Positions 1 to 7,722 of a stretch of DNA of 58,319 bases are shown here, piece by piece. Each line of letters starts with the position of its first letter. The first letter of the stretch is position 1. A model generated the notes under the pieces. That model did no database searches. It was not told the DNA's origin and was given only the letters and a program-made list of their open reading frames with translations. The position numbers and the translations under genes are program-made. This DNA comes from Oscillospiraceae bacterium (lineage in GTDB: Bacteria > Bacillota > Clostridia > Oscillospirales > Acutalibacteraceae): positions 1-58,319 of the forward strand of contig JAQXZE010000040.1 in NCBI GenBank assembly GCA_029227055.1, read 5' to 3'.

Positions 1-399
1 AAAATGAATTGCACAATGCCACATTTGTTCATAATGACTTCTGTATTGCGTGATAAACTCCAAGGTGCATTTTCCACTGTTTATAGCAGAAATGAGTTGT
101 TCCATATCCCAAAGTTCTACACTTGTATTTCGGAACCCTAACCATTTATGTCTTGTGAACACACGAACCATGATATCATCAATATCTTCTATAGAAAAAT
201 CGACTACTGAAGCATCCGTTCGTATTACCTTTTCAGAAGCGTTTTCTATATGATGGGATGTTACCCAAAAACCATCGGGCAAGTAAAAACGAAGTGTATG
301 ATTTTCAAATGAAATCTTATCTGACATACAATCGTGAAGAGTGAGTTCCTTGCCGTGAAATTCATCTGGATCAATATGTTTGAAATTATCATTTATCAC
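1..399 (-). CDS. Conserved hypothetical protein, partial (C-terminus beyond window edge)
   Basis: An open frame of 133 codons runs from a GTG at 399-397 to the window edge without a stop. AGGAGG lies seven bases upstream of the GTG, which decides the start, since there is no ATG near the beginning. The visible product is soluble, acidic and histidine-rich, with no signal peptide or membrane segment; it begins VINDNFKHIDPDEFHGKEL and contains a run reading LRFYLPDGFWVTSHH. I recognise no catalytic motif and assign no function. It resembles small single-domain proteins seen in gut Clostridia, but that is an impression. It is transcribed away from the tRNA-Leu gene, with the hairpin array lying between the two. 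Confidence 0.75.
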   Translation of the reverse strand, partial: MINDNFKHIDPDEFHGKELTLHDCMSDKISFENHTLRFYLPDGFWVTSHHIENASEKVIRTDASVVDFSIEDIDDIMVRVFTRHKWLGFRNTSVELWDMEQLISAINSGKCTLEFITQYRSHYEQMWHCAIHF

Positions 400-449
400 T
401 GGAAATCGCCTCCTTTTAAGAGAATTATACTACTTTTTCGCACACAAAT

Positions 450-629
450 CAAGGCAAAGCCTTGTATATCATCCACAACTTGTTAGGTATATCATCAATG
501 CGAAGCATTGCATCTCATCAAGCTGCAGGAAAACTTATACACGGCTATGCCGTGATGATATACCATAGCAAAGCGATGGATGATATCCAGCCCCGTCTGG
601 TATGATGATATGCCAAGCCTGCGGCTTGG
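450..629. repeat. Array of short hairpins with a shared linker, the two halves in opposite orientation
   Basis: Small inverted repeats follow one another: CAAGGC-AAA-GCCTTG (450-464), AATGC-GAA-GCATT (497-509), CACGGC-TAT-GCCGTG (540-554), CATAGC-AAA-GCGATG with one mismatch (564-578), and CCAAGCC-TGC-GGCTTGG (613-629). A weaker one, ACAA-C-TTGT, sits at 475-483, and CCAG...CTGG at 587-600. The stems differ in sequence but keep 3-base loops. Linkers are TATATCATC on the left (465-473, 488-496) and its reverse complement form GATGATATAC or close variants on the right (554-563, 579-588, 602-611). The linker orientation therefore flips around position 520-540. No open reading frame fits it. It may be transcribed as the far 3' end of the tRNA transcript or be a dispersed repeat; its function is unknown. 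Confidence 0.8.
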
Positions 630-632
630 ATA

Positions 633-675
633 AAAAAAGAAGTAACTTTTGGTAGACAAAAGTTACTTCTTTTTT
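633..675 (-). terminator. Terminator of tRNA-Leu
   Basis: A perfect 19-bp inverted repeat (633-651 with 657-675) has a 5-base GTAGA loop. It directly abuts the CCA end of the tRNA and gives a U-run in the minus-strand transcript. Because the outer stem is A/T on both sides it could work in both directions. Confidence 0.9.
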
Positions 676-761
676 GGTGCCGGTGGCCGGACTCGAACCG
701 GCACGCTGTCGCCAGCGGTGGATTTTGAGTCCACTACGTCTGCCAATTCCATCACACCGGC
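675..761 (-). tRNA. tRNA-Leu (anticodon CAA)
   Basis: An 87-base tRNA on the minus strand with acceptor stem GCCGGTG/CACCGGC, discriminator A and an encoded CCA. The anticodon stem GTGGA/TCCAC encloses CTCAAAA, giving anticodon CAA, which reads UUG. A long variable arm (CGCTGGCGACAGCG) and the T-loop GTTCGAGTC mark it as a class II leucine tRNA. The terminator starts at its last base, so it is a single-gene transcription unit. Confidence 0.96.
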
Positions 762-780
762 AAATTTCTTAACGAAATTG

Positions 781-809
781 ATTATACAATAAATAAATAT
801 TAAAATCAA
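781..809 (-). promoter_or_regulatory. Promoter of tRNA-Leu
   Basis: On the minus strand TTGATT (809-804), a 17-base spacer and TATAAT (786-781) form a sigma-A type promoter. The -10 box lies about 20 bases before the tRNA 5' end. Confidence 0.75.
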
Positions 810-919
810 GTCTTTTTTGAATTTTATTATCTCTTTTCTGCGGTATTATTAGAAATTAATTGCAAATAGTAAATATACGGATAAAATCGAGAAGAATATA
901 CGCTTGAACGGAGAATTAT

Positions 920-1594
920 ATGATTGCTACTCTCATCAGAACCATTATATTATATTTTTTTGTTACCTTAGGCATTAGAATAATGGGAAAAAGGCAAATC
1001 GGTGATTTACAGCCTAATGAACTTGTAGTTACACTTCTAATTTCAGAAATTGCTGCAATACCGCTACAAGATACTTCGCAACCGATAATTAACGGTGTAA
1101 TTTCAATTTTTATACTCGTAATCCTTGAAATTTTTATATCGGTACTGAGTATGAAAAATATTTTTATAAGAAAGCTTATGAGCGGTAAATCGGTAGTAAT
1201 AATTAAGGACGGTCGTCTTGACCAAAAGGCAATGAAAAAGGTAAGAATTACAGTTCTCGATTTAATAGAGCTTTTAAGAGGACAAAACGTGTTTGATATT
1301 TCTACGGTTGATTTTGCGGTTTTAGAGGTAAACGGTAACTTGAGTGTCCTTTTAAAAGAGGGAGATAGAACCGTTACAAATAAAGACCTGAAAGTAAAAA
1401 CTAAAAAAAGCGGTATGCAGCTTCCGGTTATTAGCGACGGAAATTTATTGAACGAAACATTAACTGCACTAAAAATTGACAAAAAAACAGTTGACAAAAG
1501 ACTAGAAAGTCGCTCACTAAAAATTGAAGATGTATATTTAATGTCAATGGATGAATATAAAAACTATAATATAATTGAAAAAGAGGAAAAATAA
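920..1594 (+). CDS. YetF-like DUF421 membrane protein
   Basis: A 224-residue protein of the DUF421 (YetF/YcaP) family, whose biochemical role is not settled; Bacillus members are linked to spore or membrane functions. Three hydrophobic segments lie near residues 4-22, 34-48 and 56-78, and the family stretch GKRQIGDLQPNE sits between the first two. The rest (about 80-224) is a basic cytosolic domain. The ATG at 920 follows GGAG. It is immediately followed (no gap) by a DUF4363 gene, a pairing common in Clostridia that suggests the two proteins act together. The antisense frame over this gene has no support. I am sure of the family, not of the function. Confidence 0.88.
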   Translation: MIATLIRTIILYFFVTLGIRIMGKRQIGDLQPNELVVTLLISEIAAIPLQDTSQPIINGVISIFILVILEIFISVLSMKNIFIRKLMSGKSVVIIKDGRLDQKAMKKVRITVLDLIELLRGQNVFDISTVDFAVLEVNGNLSVLLKEGDRTVTNKDLKVKTKKSGMQLPVISDGNLLNETLTALKIDKKTVDKRLESRSLKIEDVYLMSMDEYKNYNIIEKEEK

Positions 1595-1975
1595 ATGCAT
1601 CGAATTATAGCGGCAATTATTATGATTGTTTTAATAATTTCTGCAATTATCGGAGGAAATTTGGTAATAGCAAATTCTTATGAAACACTTAATACTGATA
1701 TAGAAAAAATTATCGAAAGGATTATGGAAGAAAAATATCCGGAGGCTCTTATGAGCGCAGAAAGCTTTTCTCAAAAATGGGAAAGGGAAAAGAAGGCATT
1801 AGCTATTTTTTCAAATCATGGACCAATTGATGATATAACGCTTAATATTGGAGAGCTTTTTGCAGGAATTAAAACAGGAAATCAGTCACTATCGCTTTCT
1901 AAAATTTTTGAAATTGAAAGATTGCTTAGACTGCTTAATCACGAGCAGATTTTAACTATTGAAAGCTTTTTCTAA
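1595..1975 (+). CDS. DUF4363 family membrane-anchored protein
   Basis: A 126-residue protein whose ATG directly follows the stop of the DUF421 gene, so the pair is translationally coupled. One hydrophobic segment (about residues 5-26) acts as an anchor or uncleaved signal. The remainder is a charged helical domain predicted to lie outside the membrane. The size, the single anchor and the position after a YetF-like gene match the DUF4363 family, which has no known activity. The RBS lies inside the preceding gene (AGAGGAAA). No terminator is obvious before the next promoter. Confidence 0.8.
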   Translation: MHRIIAAIIMIVLIISAIIGGNLVIANSYETLNTDIEKIIERIMEEKYPEALMSAESFSQKWEREKKALAIFSNHGPIDDITLNIGELFAGIKTGNQSLSLSKIFEIERLLRLLNHEQILTIESFF

Positions 1976-2012
1976 ATATGCAATGACAAGTGCATAAATA
2001 TGCGAAAAGCTA

Positions 2013-2040
2013 TTGACATTTGAGTTTCTTATGATATAAT
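2013..2040 (+). promoter_or_regulatory. Promoter of the amino-acid ABC operon
   Basis: TTGACA (2013-2018), a 16-base spacer and TATAAT (2035-2040), 39 bases before the binding-protein start. It is close to the sigma-A consensus. Confidence 0.8.
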
Positions 2041-2078
2041 TATTAAAGCAAAATTTAAATTATAAAGGAGAAATTCTT

Positions 2079-2846
2079 ATGAAAAAAATTCTAGCACTTT
2101 TAATTGCAGTAGTTATGATTTTTGCCTTCGCAGGCTGCGGTAAGGACGATAATTCCTTAACAGTTACTGAGGGTAAGCTCACAATGGCTACAAATGCCGA
2201 ATTCCCGCCTTATGAATACTACGAAGGTGATAAGGTTATCGGTATCGATGCTGAGGTTGCAGCTCTTATTGCTGAAAAGCTCGGTTTAGAACTTGAAATT
2301 GTTGACGTTGCTTTTGACTCCATCATCCCCGGTGTTCAGCAGGGTAAATATGATATGGGTATGGCAGGTATGACCGTTACCAACGACAGAAAAGAAAAGG
2401 TAAACTTCTCTGATAATTATGCTAAGGGCGTACAGGTTGTTATCGTTAAGGAAGATAGCGCTATTAAAACTGTTGACGATGTAGCCGGCAAGAAGGTTGG
2501 CGTTCAGCAGGGTACTACCGGTGATATCTATGCTTCTGACACTGTTGAAAACGGCGGTTACGGTGAGGAAAACGTAACCAAGTATGAAAACGGTGCTTTA
2601 GCAGTTGAAGGTCTTAAGAACAGCAAGGTTGATTGCGTTATCATCGATAACGAACCTGCAAAGGCTTATGTAGCTGCAAACCCCGGTCTTAAAATTCTTG
2701 ACACTGAGTATGCAAATGAAGATTACGCTATCTGCTTTGCAAAGGAGAACACCGAACTTCAGAAGAAGGTAAACGATGCTCTTAAGGAATTAATTGCTGA
2801 CGGTTCTCTTCAAAGAGTTGTTGACAAGTACATCTCTGCAAAATAA
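2079..2846 (+). CDS. Amino-acid ABC transporter substrate-binding lipoprotein
   Basis: A 255-residue extracytoplasmic receptor for a polar amino acid importer. The N-terminus has a lipoprotein signal ending FAGC (Cys20), so it is tethered to the outer face of the membrane. The mature part is a type II periplasmic-binding fold (SBP_bac_3): NAEFPPYEYYE near residue 40, GIDAEVAALIAEKLG after it, and KVGVQQGTTG near 145. AAGGAG precedes the ATG. C-ending codons are frequent, consistent with high expression. It is followed by a hairpin and then by the permease and ATPase. The substrate (arginine, glutamine, cystine or similar) cannot be read from sequence alone. Confidence 0.93.
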   Translation: MKKILALLIAVVMIFAFAGCGKDDNSLTVTEGKLTMATNAEFPPYEYYEGDKVIGIDAEVAALIAEKLGLELEIVDVAFDSIIPGVQQGKYDMGMAGMTVTNDRKEKVNFSDNYAKGVQVVIVKEDSAIKTVDDVAGKKVGVQQGTTGDIYASDTVENGGYGEENVTKYENGALAVEGLKNSKVDCVIIDNEPAKAYVAANPGLKILDTEYANEDYAICFAKENTELQKKVNDALKELIADGSLQRVVDKYISAK

Positions 2847-2864
2847 TTCATTGTTAGATTTATA

Positions 2865-2890
2865 GGGCGGTTTTCGGACCGCCCTGTTTT
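2865..2890 (+). terminator. Intercistronic hairpin, likely partial terminator
   Basis: GGGCGGT (2865-2871) pairs with ACCGCCC (2878-2884) around a 6-base loop, followed by TGTTTTAT. It sits between the receptor and permease genes and probably lets more receptor than permease be made, by partial termination or by protecting the upstream mRNA end. Confidence 0.75.
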
Positions 2891-2916
2891 ATCGTAAATG
2901 TGAAAGGAATTTTGTA

Positions 2917-3672
2917 ATGCAAAATTTTTTAAATTCCATTGTTAAAATTTTTACCGATATAGCTCACGAATTTGAGTTTGTGTTCATCGAGGGTGAACGT
3001 TATAACCAAATGATAACCGGTTTTTTCAATACCTTAAAAATTACTGCCGGTGCACTTGGTATAGGTATTATTATCGGTATTGTGGTAGCAGCCATTCGCT
3101 CTACCTTTGATAAAAGCGGTGCTTCTATGAAGCGTAGGGGCGGTATAGGTTATTACATACTTGCATTTCTTAATACAATATGCAAAATATACCTTACAGT
3201 TGTAAGAGGAACTCCTGTTGTAGTTCAGCTTATGATTTCCTATTTCATAATCTTTGTATCTGTTAAAGACGGTGTTCCGATTGGTATTTTTGCTTTCGGT
3301 ATAAACTCAGGTGCTTATGTTGCAGAAATTTTCCGTAGCGGTATTATGTCTATCGATAACGGACAGTTTGAGGCAGGACGCAGTTTGGGTCTTAACTATC
3401 TTCAGACTATGATTTACATCATTATCCCTCAGGCATTTAAAAATGTGTTGCCAACTCTTTGTAATGAGTTTATAGCACTCTTAAAGGAAACCTCTGTTGC
3501 AGGCTATGTGGGCGTTATGGACCTTACAAAAGCAGGTAACTCAATTGCGGGTCGTACATATTCTTATTTTATGCCGCTTTTAACAGTTGCGGTAATTTAT
3601 TTGTTTATAGTTATGGTGCTTACAACACTTGTAGGTGCTCTTGAAAGGAGGCTGCGCAACAGTGATCACTGA
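2917..3672 (+). CDS. Amino-acid ABC transporter permease
   Basis: A 251-residue inner-membrane subunit of the HisM/GlnP type. Hydrophobic segments are visible at roughly 40-62, 80-100, 105-125, 175-195 and 215-235. The cytoplasmic coupling loop reads [14 protein letters not shown] near residue 149, the EAA motif that docks onto the ATPase. The three-gene order receptor-permease-ATPase has a single permease, so it probably works as a homodimer. Its last 11 bases overlap the start of the ATPase gene, giving translational coupling. An RBS (GAAAGGAAT) precedes the ATG. Confidence 0.93.
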   Translation: MQNFLNSIVKIFTDIAHEFEFVFIEGERYNQMITGFFNTLKITAGALGIGIIIGIVVAAIRSTFDKSGASMKRRGGIGYYILAFLNTICKIYLTVVRGTPVVVQLMISYFIIFVSVKDGVPIGIFAFGINSGAYVAEIFRSGIMSIDNGQFEAGRSLGLNYLQTMIYIIIPQAFKNVLPTLCNEFIALLKETSVAGYVGVMDLTKAGNSIAGRTYSYFMPLLTVAVIYLFIVMVLTTLVGALERRLRNSDH

Positions 3673-4405
3673 TAATGTTATTATTAAAACCGAAAACCTA
3701 AAAAAATCATTTGGGGATATTGAAGTTTTAAAGGGAATTACAACCGATATTAAAAACGGCGAAGTTGTTGTTATAATCGGTGCATCAGGTTCGGGTAAAT
3801 CCACCTTTTTGCGCACTCTAAACCTACTTGAAGAGCCCACAGGCGGTAAGATTATTTTCGACGGTAATGATATTACAGACCCTAAAACCGATATTAATTT
3901 ACACCGTAGAAAAATGGGAATGGTTTTTCAACAGTTCAATCTTTTTCCGCATATGACCATTCTTAAAAATATGACTATAGCCCCGATAAAATTATTAGGT
4001 CTATCTAAAGCAGATGCCGAAAAGCGAGCTATTGAATTACTTGATAAGGTAGGCCTTGCCGATAGAAAGGACGCTTATCCGTCACAGCTTTCGGGTGGAC
4101 AAAAACAGCGTGTTGCTATTGTAAGAGCTCTTTGTATGCAACCTCAGGTTATGCTCTTTGACGAGCCTACATCGGCGCTCGATCCCGAAATGGTAGGCGA
4201 GGTTCTTGCGGTTATTAAGGATTTGGCAAAATCGGGTATGACGATGGCAGTTGTTACTCACGAAATGGGCTTTGCTAAGGAAGTTGCTGATAGAGTGTTC
4301 TTTATTGATGAGGGCGTTATCGCCGAAGAGGGAACACCTGACGAAATTTTCAATAATCCAAAAAGTCCTCGTTTGCAGAGCTTTTTAAGCAAGGTACTTA
4401 TTTGA
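3662..4405 (+). CDS. Amino-acid ABC transporter ATP-binding protein
   Basis: The 247-residue motor subunit of the importer (GlnQ/HisP class). Walker [10 protein letters not shown] lies near residue 37, the Q-loop at [11 protein letters not shown], the signature LSGGQKQRV, Walker [10 protein letters not shown] and the switch histidine in VVTHEMG. I place the start at GTG 3662, because AAAGGAGG at 3644-3651 is 10 bases upstream; an in-frame GTG at 3635 has no good RBS. It ends the operon and is followed by a strong terminator. Confidence 0.94.
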   Translation: MITDNVIIKTENLKKSFGDIEVLKGITTDIKNGEVVVIIGASGSGKSTFLRTLNLLEEPTGGKIIFDGNDITDPKTDINLHRRKMGMVFQQFNLFPHMTILKNMTIAPIKLLGLSKADAEKRAIELLDKVGLADRKDAYPSQLSGGQKQRVAIVRALCMQPQVMLFDEPTSALDPEMVGEVLAVIKDLAKSGMTMAVVTHEMGFAKEVADRVFFIDEGVIAEEGTPDEIFNNPKSPRLQSFLSKVLI

Positions 4406-4440
4406 TTTTTGATAAATTAGCTTTAAATTTTCTATTTTTA

Positions 4441-4468
4441 AAATCTCACCTTCGGGTGAGATTTTTGC
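4441..4468 (+). terminator. Terminator of the amino-acid ABC operon
   Basis: AAATCTCACC, loop TTCG, GGTGAGATTT (4441-4464), then TTG-CTTT. A stable tetraloop hairpin 35 bases after the ATPase stop. Confidence 0.9.
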
Positions 4469-4480
4469 TTTATAATTTAC

Positions 4481-4509
4481 TTGCAATAAATATAAAATAA
4501 TAGTATAAT
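4481..4509 (+). promoter_or_regulatory. Promoter of the tepA-ftsK unit
   Basis: TTGCAA (4481-4486), 17 bases, TATAAT (4504-4509), about 60 bases before the TTG start of the ClpP-like gene. Confidence 0.7.
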
Positions 4510-4569
4510 AAATTATGTATGAAAATGCGCTCTCTTCAAATACTAATTGGGAATTGAGGAGGATGCGTT

Positions 4570-5259
4570 TTGGAAGAAAAAGATACTGAAAAAAATGAAA
4601 TGGAAGGCGCCTATAAAAGTATTAAAGAATCAGGCTCTGTCACAACCTACGAAGGCAAGCATAAAATTCACTGTCTTACCATTATAGGTGAAATTGAGGG
4701 ACATACTGTACTTCCTGAGCAGAGCAAAACTACAAAGTATGAGCATATTATACCTCAGCTTGTAGCGGTTGAGGAAAGTACCGAAATTGAAGGCCTTTTA
4801 GTAATTCTTAATACTGTCGGCGGTGATGTTGAGGCAGGTCTTGCTTTGTCTGAACTGATTTCAGGTATAAATAAGCCTACCGTGACATTTGTACTAGGCG
4901 GAGGTCACTCTATAGGTGTTCCTCTTGCGGTATCGGGCAAACATTCGTTTATTGCCCCATCTGCCACAATGACAATACATCCGGTACGAATGAACGGTCT
5001 AGTGCTCGGTGTACCGCAGATGATGAATCATTTCGAGCGTATGCAGGAGCGAATTACCGATTTCGTTGTGAAAAATTCTAAGATATCTGCAGAGCGTTTT
5101 TCTGAGCTTATGATGAATGTCGGTGAAATGGTTACTGATGTCGGCTCTGTTTTAAGCGGAGAGATGGCAGTAAAAGAAGGTCTTATAGACTCTATGGGTA
5201 ATCTTGACGATGTTTTGCAGTGTCTTTACAGTATGATTGAAAAAAATTGTCCCGATTAA
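4570..5259 (+). CDS. tepA: ClpP-fold protease, TepA-like (translocation-enhancing protein)
   Basis: A 229-residue member of the ClpP/crotonase fold. The likely catalytic serine is Ser114 in GGHSIGVPLA, with His137 in TMTIHPVRM. Upstream, NTVGGDVEAG (81-90) matches the family's substrate-side loop. There is no signal peptide, so it is cytosolic. The start is TTG at 4570, set by GAGGAGG seven bases upstream; an in-frame ATG ten codons later lacks an RBS. It lies 45 bases upstream of the FtsK/SpoIIIE gene, the usual neighbourhood of TepA in Firmicutes, where it was first linked to protein export. Its actual substrate is not known. A short hairpin (CCCGATTAATCGGG) sits right after the stop. Confidence 0.88.
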   Translation: MEEKDTEKNEMEGAYKSIKESGSVTTYEGKHKIHCLTIIGEIEGHTVLPEQSKTTKYEHIIPQLVAVEESTEIEGLLVILNTVGGDVEAGLALSELISGINKPTVTFVLGGGHSIGVPLAVSGKHSFIAPSATMTIHPVRMNGLVLGVPQMMNHFERMQERITDFVVKNSKISAERFSELMMNVGEMVTDVGSVLSGEMAVKEGLIDSMGNLDDVLQCLYSMIEKNCPD

Positions 5260-5304
5260 TCGGGACTTACATAGCAAAAGCATTTAAAGGGGAGTATAAT
5301 ATTA

Positions 5305-7722
5305 ATGGCTGCAAAAAAGAGAAAAAAGAAAACCGACGGCACTACTTCAAGAAAGAAAGCAAACACAGCTAAAAGACAGTTAAAGTCTGTTATTTGGTTT
5401 GCAATTTCTATCTTTTTTATCTGTGTTGTTTTCATAAAGGGTGAAAACCTTTGGAGTGTGTTACATAATTTCATTTTCGGAATTTTCGGAGTTACTGCCT
5501 TTTTCTATCCGTTTTATCTCGGCGCAGTAGCGGTTCTTTTTGCAATTGACAAAATTAAACATAGGGTTGGAATTAAAATTCTCTCATCGGGTGTTTTAGT
5601 TCTTTTAATCAGTGCAGCAGTTGATATTTTCTCTACTGCTGCAAATGAGTCGCTAGGCTTTTGGATACATCTCAAAAATGCATATAATTTAGGTATTTCT
5701 CTTAAAAACGGCGGATTTTTAGGCGCTCTTTTCGGTGAGCCGCTAGCTTTAGCTTTCGGTAAAACAGGCGCTGCTATTACTATTTTGCTGTTAATTTTTG
5801 TTTTCTTGATGGTTGTTACAGGCACTACTCTAATAAAACTCTTTAAGGCAATAGCTAAACCCGTTAAGACAATTTCCGAGCAGGCAGGCACTGTTTATCA
5901 GGAGAGTCTTGAGCGAGCAGAAGATACTAACGAAGAAACACCTAAAAAGAAAATGAAGGTGCTTAAAGGCTTTAATGTTGATATTCCTGTTGACGACATT
6001 CCTGAAAAGCGTGAGCACGACAATGAGTCCTTAGACGATAAGCAAAAGAAGGTTATTAATACATATTACGGTGATGACGTTAAGAATAATATAGTTGAGG
6101 ACGAATATAAATCCAAGAAAAAACTTCAGTCTGCACTTAAAACTGCAGAGGAGGAAGCCGAAGAAACTCCTCCTGAAAAGATTAAAATTAACTTTGAGGA
6201 GGAAACCGCAAAGGTCGAAAACGAGATTAATAGTGGTATTTCTCTTGAAACAGACGAAGGATATAAATTCCCGCCTGTATCCTTGCTTAAGGCTGCAGAT
6301 TTTTCAAAACGCGCCTCTGCGGCTGAGCTTGACAGTACAGCCGAGCATCTCGTTGAAACACTTAGAAGCTTCGGTGTTGAAACCCGTATTGTTGATATAA
6401 GCCGAGGTCCTACAGTTACAAGATATGAGCTACAGCCTTGTGCAGGCGTTAAAATCAGCCGTATTACAAATTTAGCAGACGATATAGCCCTTAATCTTGC
6501 CGCTGCAGGTGTTAGAATTGAGGCTCCTATTCCTAATAAAGCCGCTGTAGGTATTGAGGTGCCTAATAAGCTTAGCGCCGTTGTAGGTGTTAGAGAAATC
6601 ATTGAATCTCCCGAATTTTCAAATTCTAAATCAAAGCTTACCGTTGCTATGGGTAAGGATATCGGCGGTAATGTTGTTGTTGCTGATATTTCTAAAATGC
6701 CTCACGGACTTATTGCGGGTGCTACAGGCTCAGGTAAATCGGTATGTATTAACTCTATAATTATGAGTATTCTCTATAAGGCAACACCCGAAGAGGTTAA
6801 GCTCTTGATGATTGACCCTAAGGTTGTTGAGCTTGGTGTTTATAACGGTATTCCGCATCTTTTAGTTCCTGTAGTGACCGACCCGAGAAAAGCCGCAGGC
6901 GCTCTCGGTTGGGCAGTTGAGGAAATGGAAAAGCGTTATAAGATGTTTGCTGATAGAGGTGTTCGTGACCTTGAAGGCTACAATAAATTTGTCGATTCAT
7001 TAGTTGACGAGGAAGAGGTTAAAAAATTACCTCATATCGTTATTATTATAGACGAGCTTGCCGATTTAATGATGACAGCTCCCCATGAGGTTGAAGACTC
7101 TATTAACCGAATTGCCGCTAAGGCTAGAGCTGCGGGTATGCACCTCTTAATTGCAACTCAGCGTCCCTCTGTAGATGTTGTTACGGGTGTAATTAAGGCG
7201 AACATACCTACAAGAATTGCTTTCTCAGTCTCTTCTCAGGTTGATAGCCGCACTATTATTGACGGTATCGGTGCTGAAAAACTACTTGGTAGAGGCGATA
7301 TGCTCTTTAGCCCTGCAGGTTCTACTAAGCCTAACCGCTTGCAAGGCTGCTTTATAAGTGACGAAGAGGTTGAATCGGTTGTTGATTACATAAAGGGTAC
7401 CGATAAGCCTGAGTATGACGATAACATAATGTTCGAAATCGAGCGTAATGCCGCAGTTGAAAAGCAGAAGAAAACAGGTCTTAGCGAGGATGCTCCCGAA
7501 GAAGACCCGATGATTAAAGAGGCTATTCGCGTTGTTGTTGAAAACGGGCAGGCTTCCACTTCGCTATTACAACGCAAATTAAAGCTTGGATATGCAAGGG
7601 CGGCGCGAATTGTTGACGAAATGGAAACAAGGGGTGTTGTAGGTCCCTATGAAGGTTCTAAACCCCGTAAGGTACTTATTACAATGGACGATTTAATGGA
7701 ATTGGAGGCCGGTGAGGAATAA
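5305..7722 (+). CDS. ftsK: DNA translocase FtsK/SpoIIIE
   Basis: An 805-residue DNA pump that moves chromosome arms through the division or sporulation septum. About four membrane segments lie in residues 30-175, followed by an acidic, low-complexity linker (about 190-310). The motor follows, with Walker A GATGSGKS near 472-479, Walker B HIVIIIDELADL near 578-589 and the ATQRPS stretch. The C-terminal 70 residues form the winged-helix gamma domain (KEAIRVVVENGQAST...), which reads orienting sequences. The length is normal for the family. GGGGAG precedes the ATG. The organism is a spore former, so this copy may do the SpoIIIE job; sequence alone does not separate FtsK from SpoIIIE. Confidence 0.96.
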   Translation: MAAKKRKKKTDGTTSRKKANTAKRQLKSVIWFAISIFFICVVFIKGENLWSVLHNFIFGIFGVTAFFYPFYLGAVAVLFAIDKIKHRVGIKILSSGVLVLLISAAVDIFSTAANESLGFWIHLKNAYNLGISLKNGGFLGALFGEPLALAFGKTGAAITILLLIFVFLMVVTGTTLIKLFKAIAKPVKTISEQAGTVYQESLERAEDTNEETPKKKMKVLKGFNVDIPVDDIPEKREHDNESLDDKQKKVINTYYGDDVKNNIVEDEYKSKKKLQSALKTAEEEAEETPPEKIKINFEEETAKVENEINSGISLETDEGYKFPPVSLLKAADFSKRASAAELDSTAEHLVETLRSFGVETRIVDISRGPTVTRYELQPCAGVKISRITNLADDIALNLAAAGVRIEAPIPNKAAVGIEVPNKLSAVVGVREIIESPEFSNSKSKLTVAMGKDIGGNVVVADISKMPHGLIAGATGSGKSVCINSIIMSILYKATPEEVKLLMIDPKVVELGVYNGIPHLLVPVVTDPRKAAGALGWAVEEMEKRYKMFADRGVRDLEGYNKFVDSLVDEEEVKKLPHIVIIIDELADLMMTAPHEVEDSINRIAAKARAAGMHLLIATQRPSVDVVTGVIKANIPTRIAFSVSSQVDSRTIIDGIGAEKLLGRGDMLFSPAGSTKPNRLQGCFISDEEVESVVDYIKGTDKPEYDDNIMFEIERNAAVEKQKKTGLSEDAPEEDPMIKEAIRVVVENGQASTSLLQRKLKLGYARAARIVDEMETRGVVGPYEGSKPRKVLITMDDLMELEAGEE

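Noticed and set aside
450-629. CRISPR array
   Set aside because: The repeats are not identical, units are too short and irregular, and there are no spacers of constant length or cas genes.
916-1497. Long open frame antisense to the DUF421 gene
   Set aside because: It lies opposite a well-supported family gene, lacks an RBS and has the composition of a shadow frame.
5260-5304. Terminator between tepA and ftsK (CCCGATTAATCGGG)
   Set aside because: The palindrome can form only a short stem with almost no loop and no U-run follows; the two genes are probably co-transcribed.
6126-6602. 158-codon open frame antisense to ftsK
   Set aside because: Lies wholly within the FtsK linker/motor coding region on the other strand; no RBS or recognisable product.
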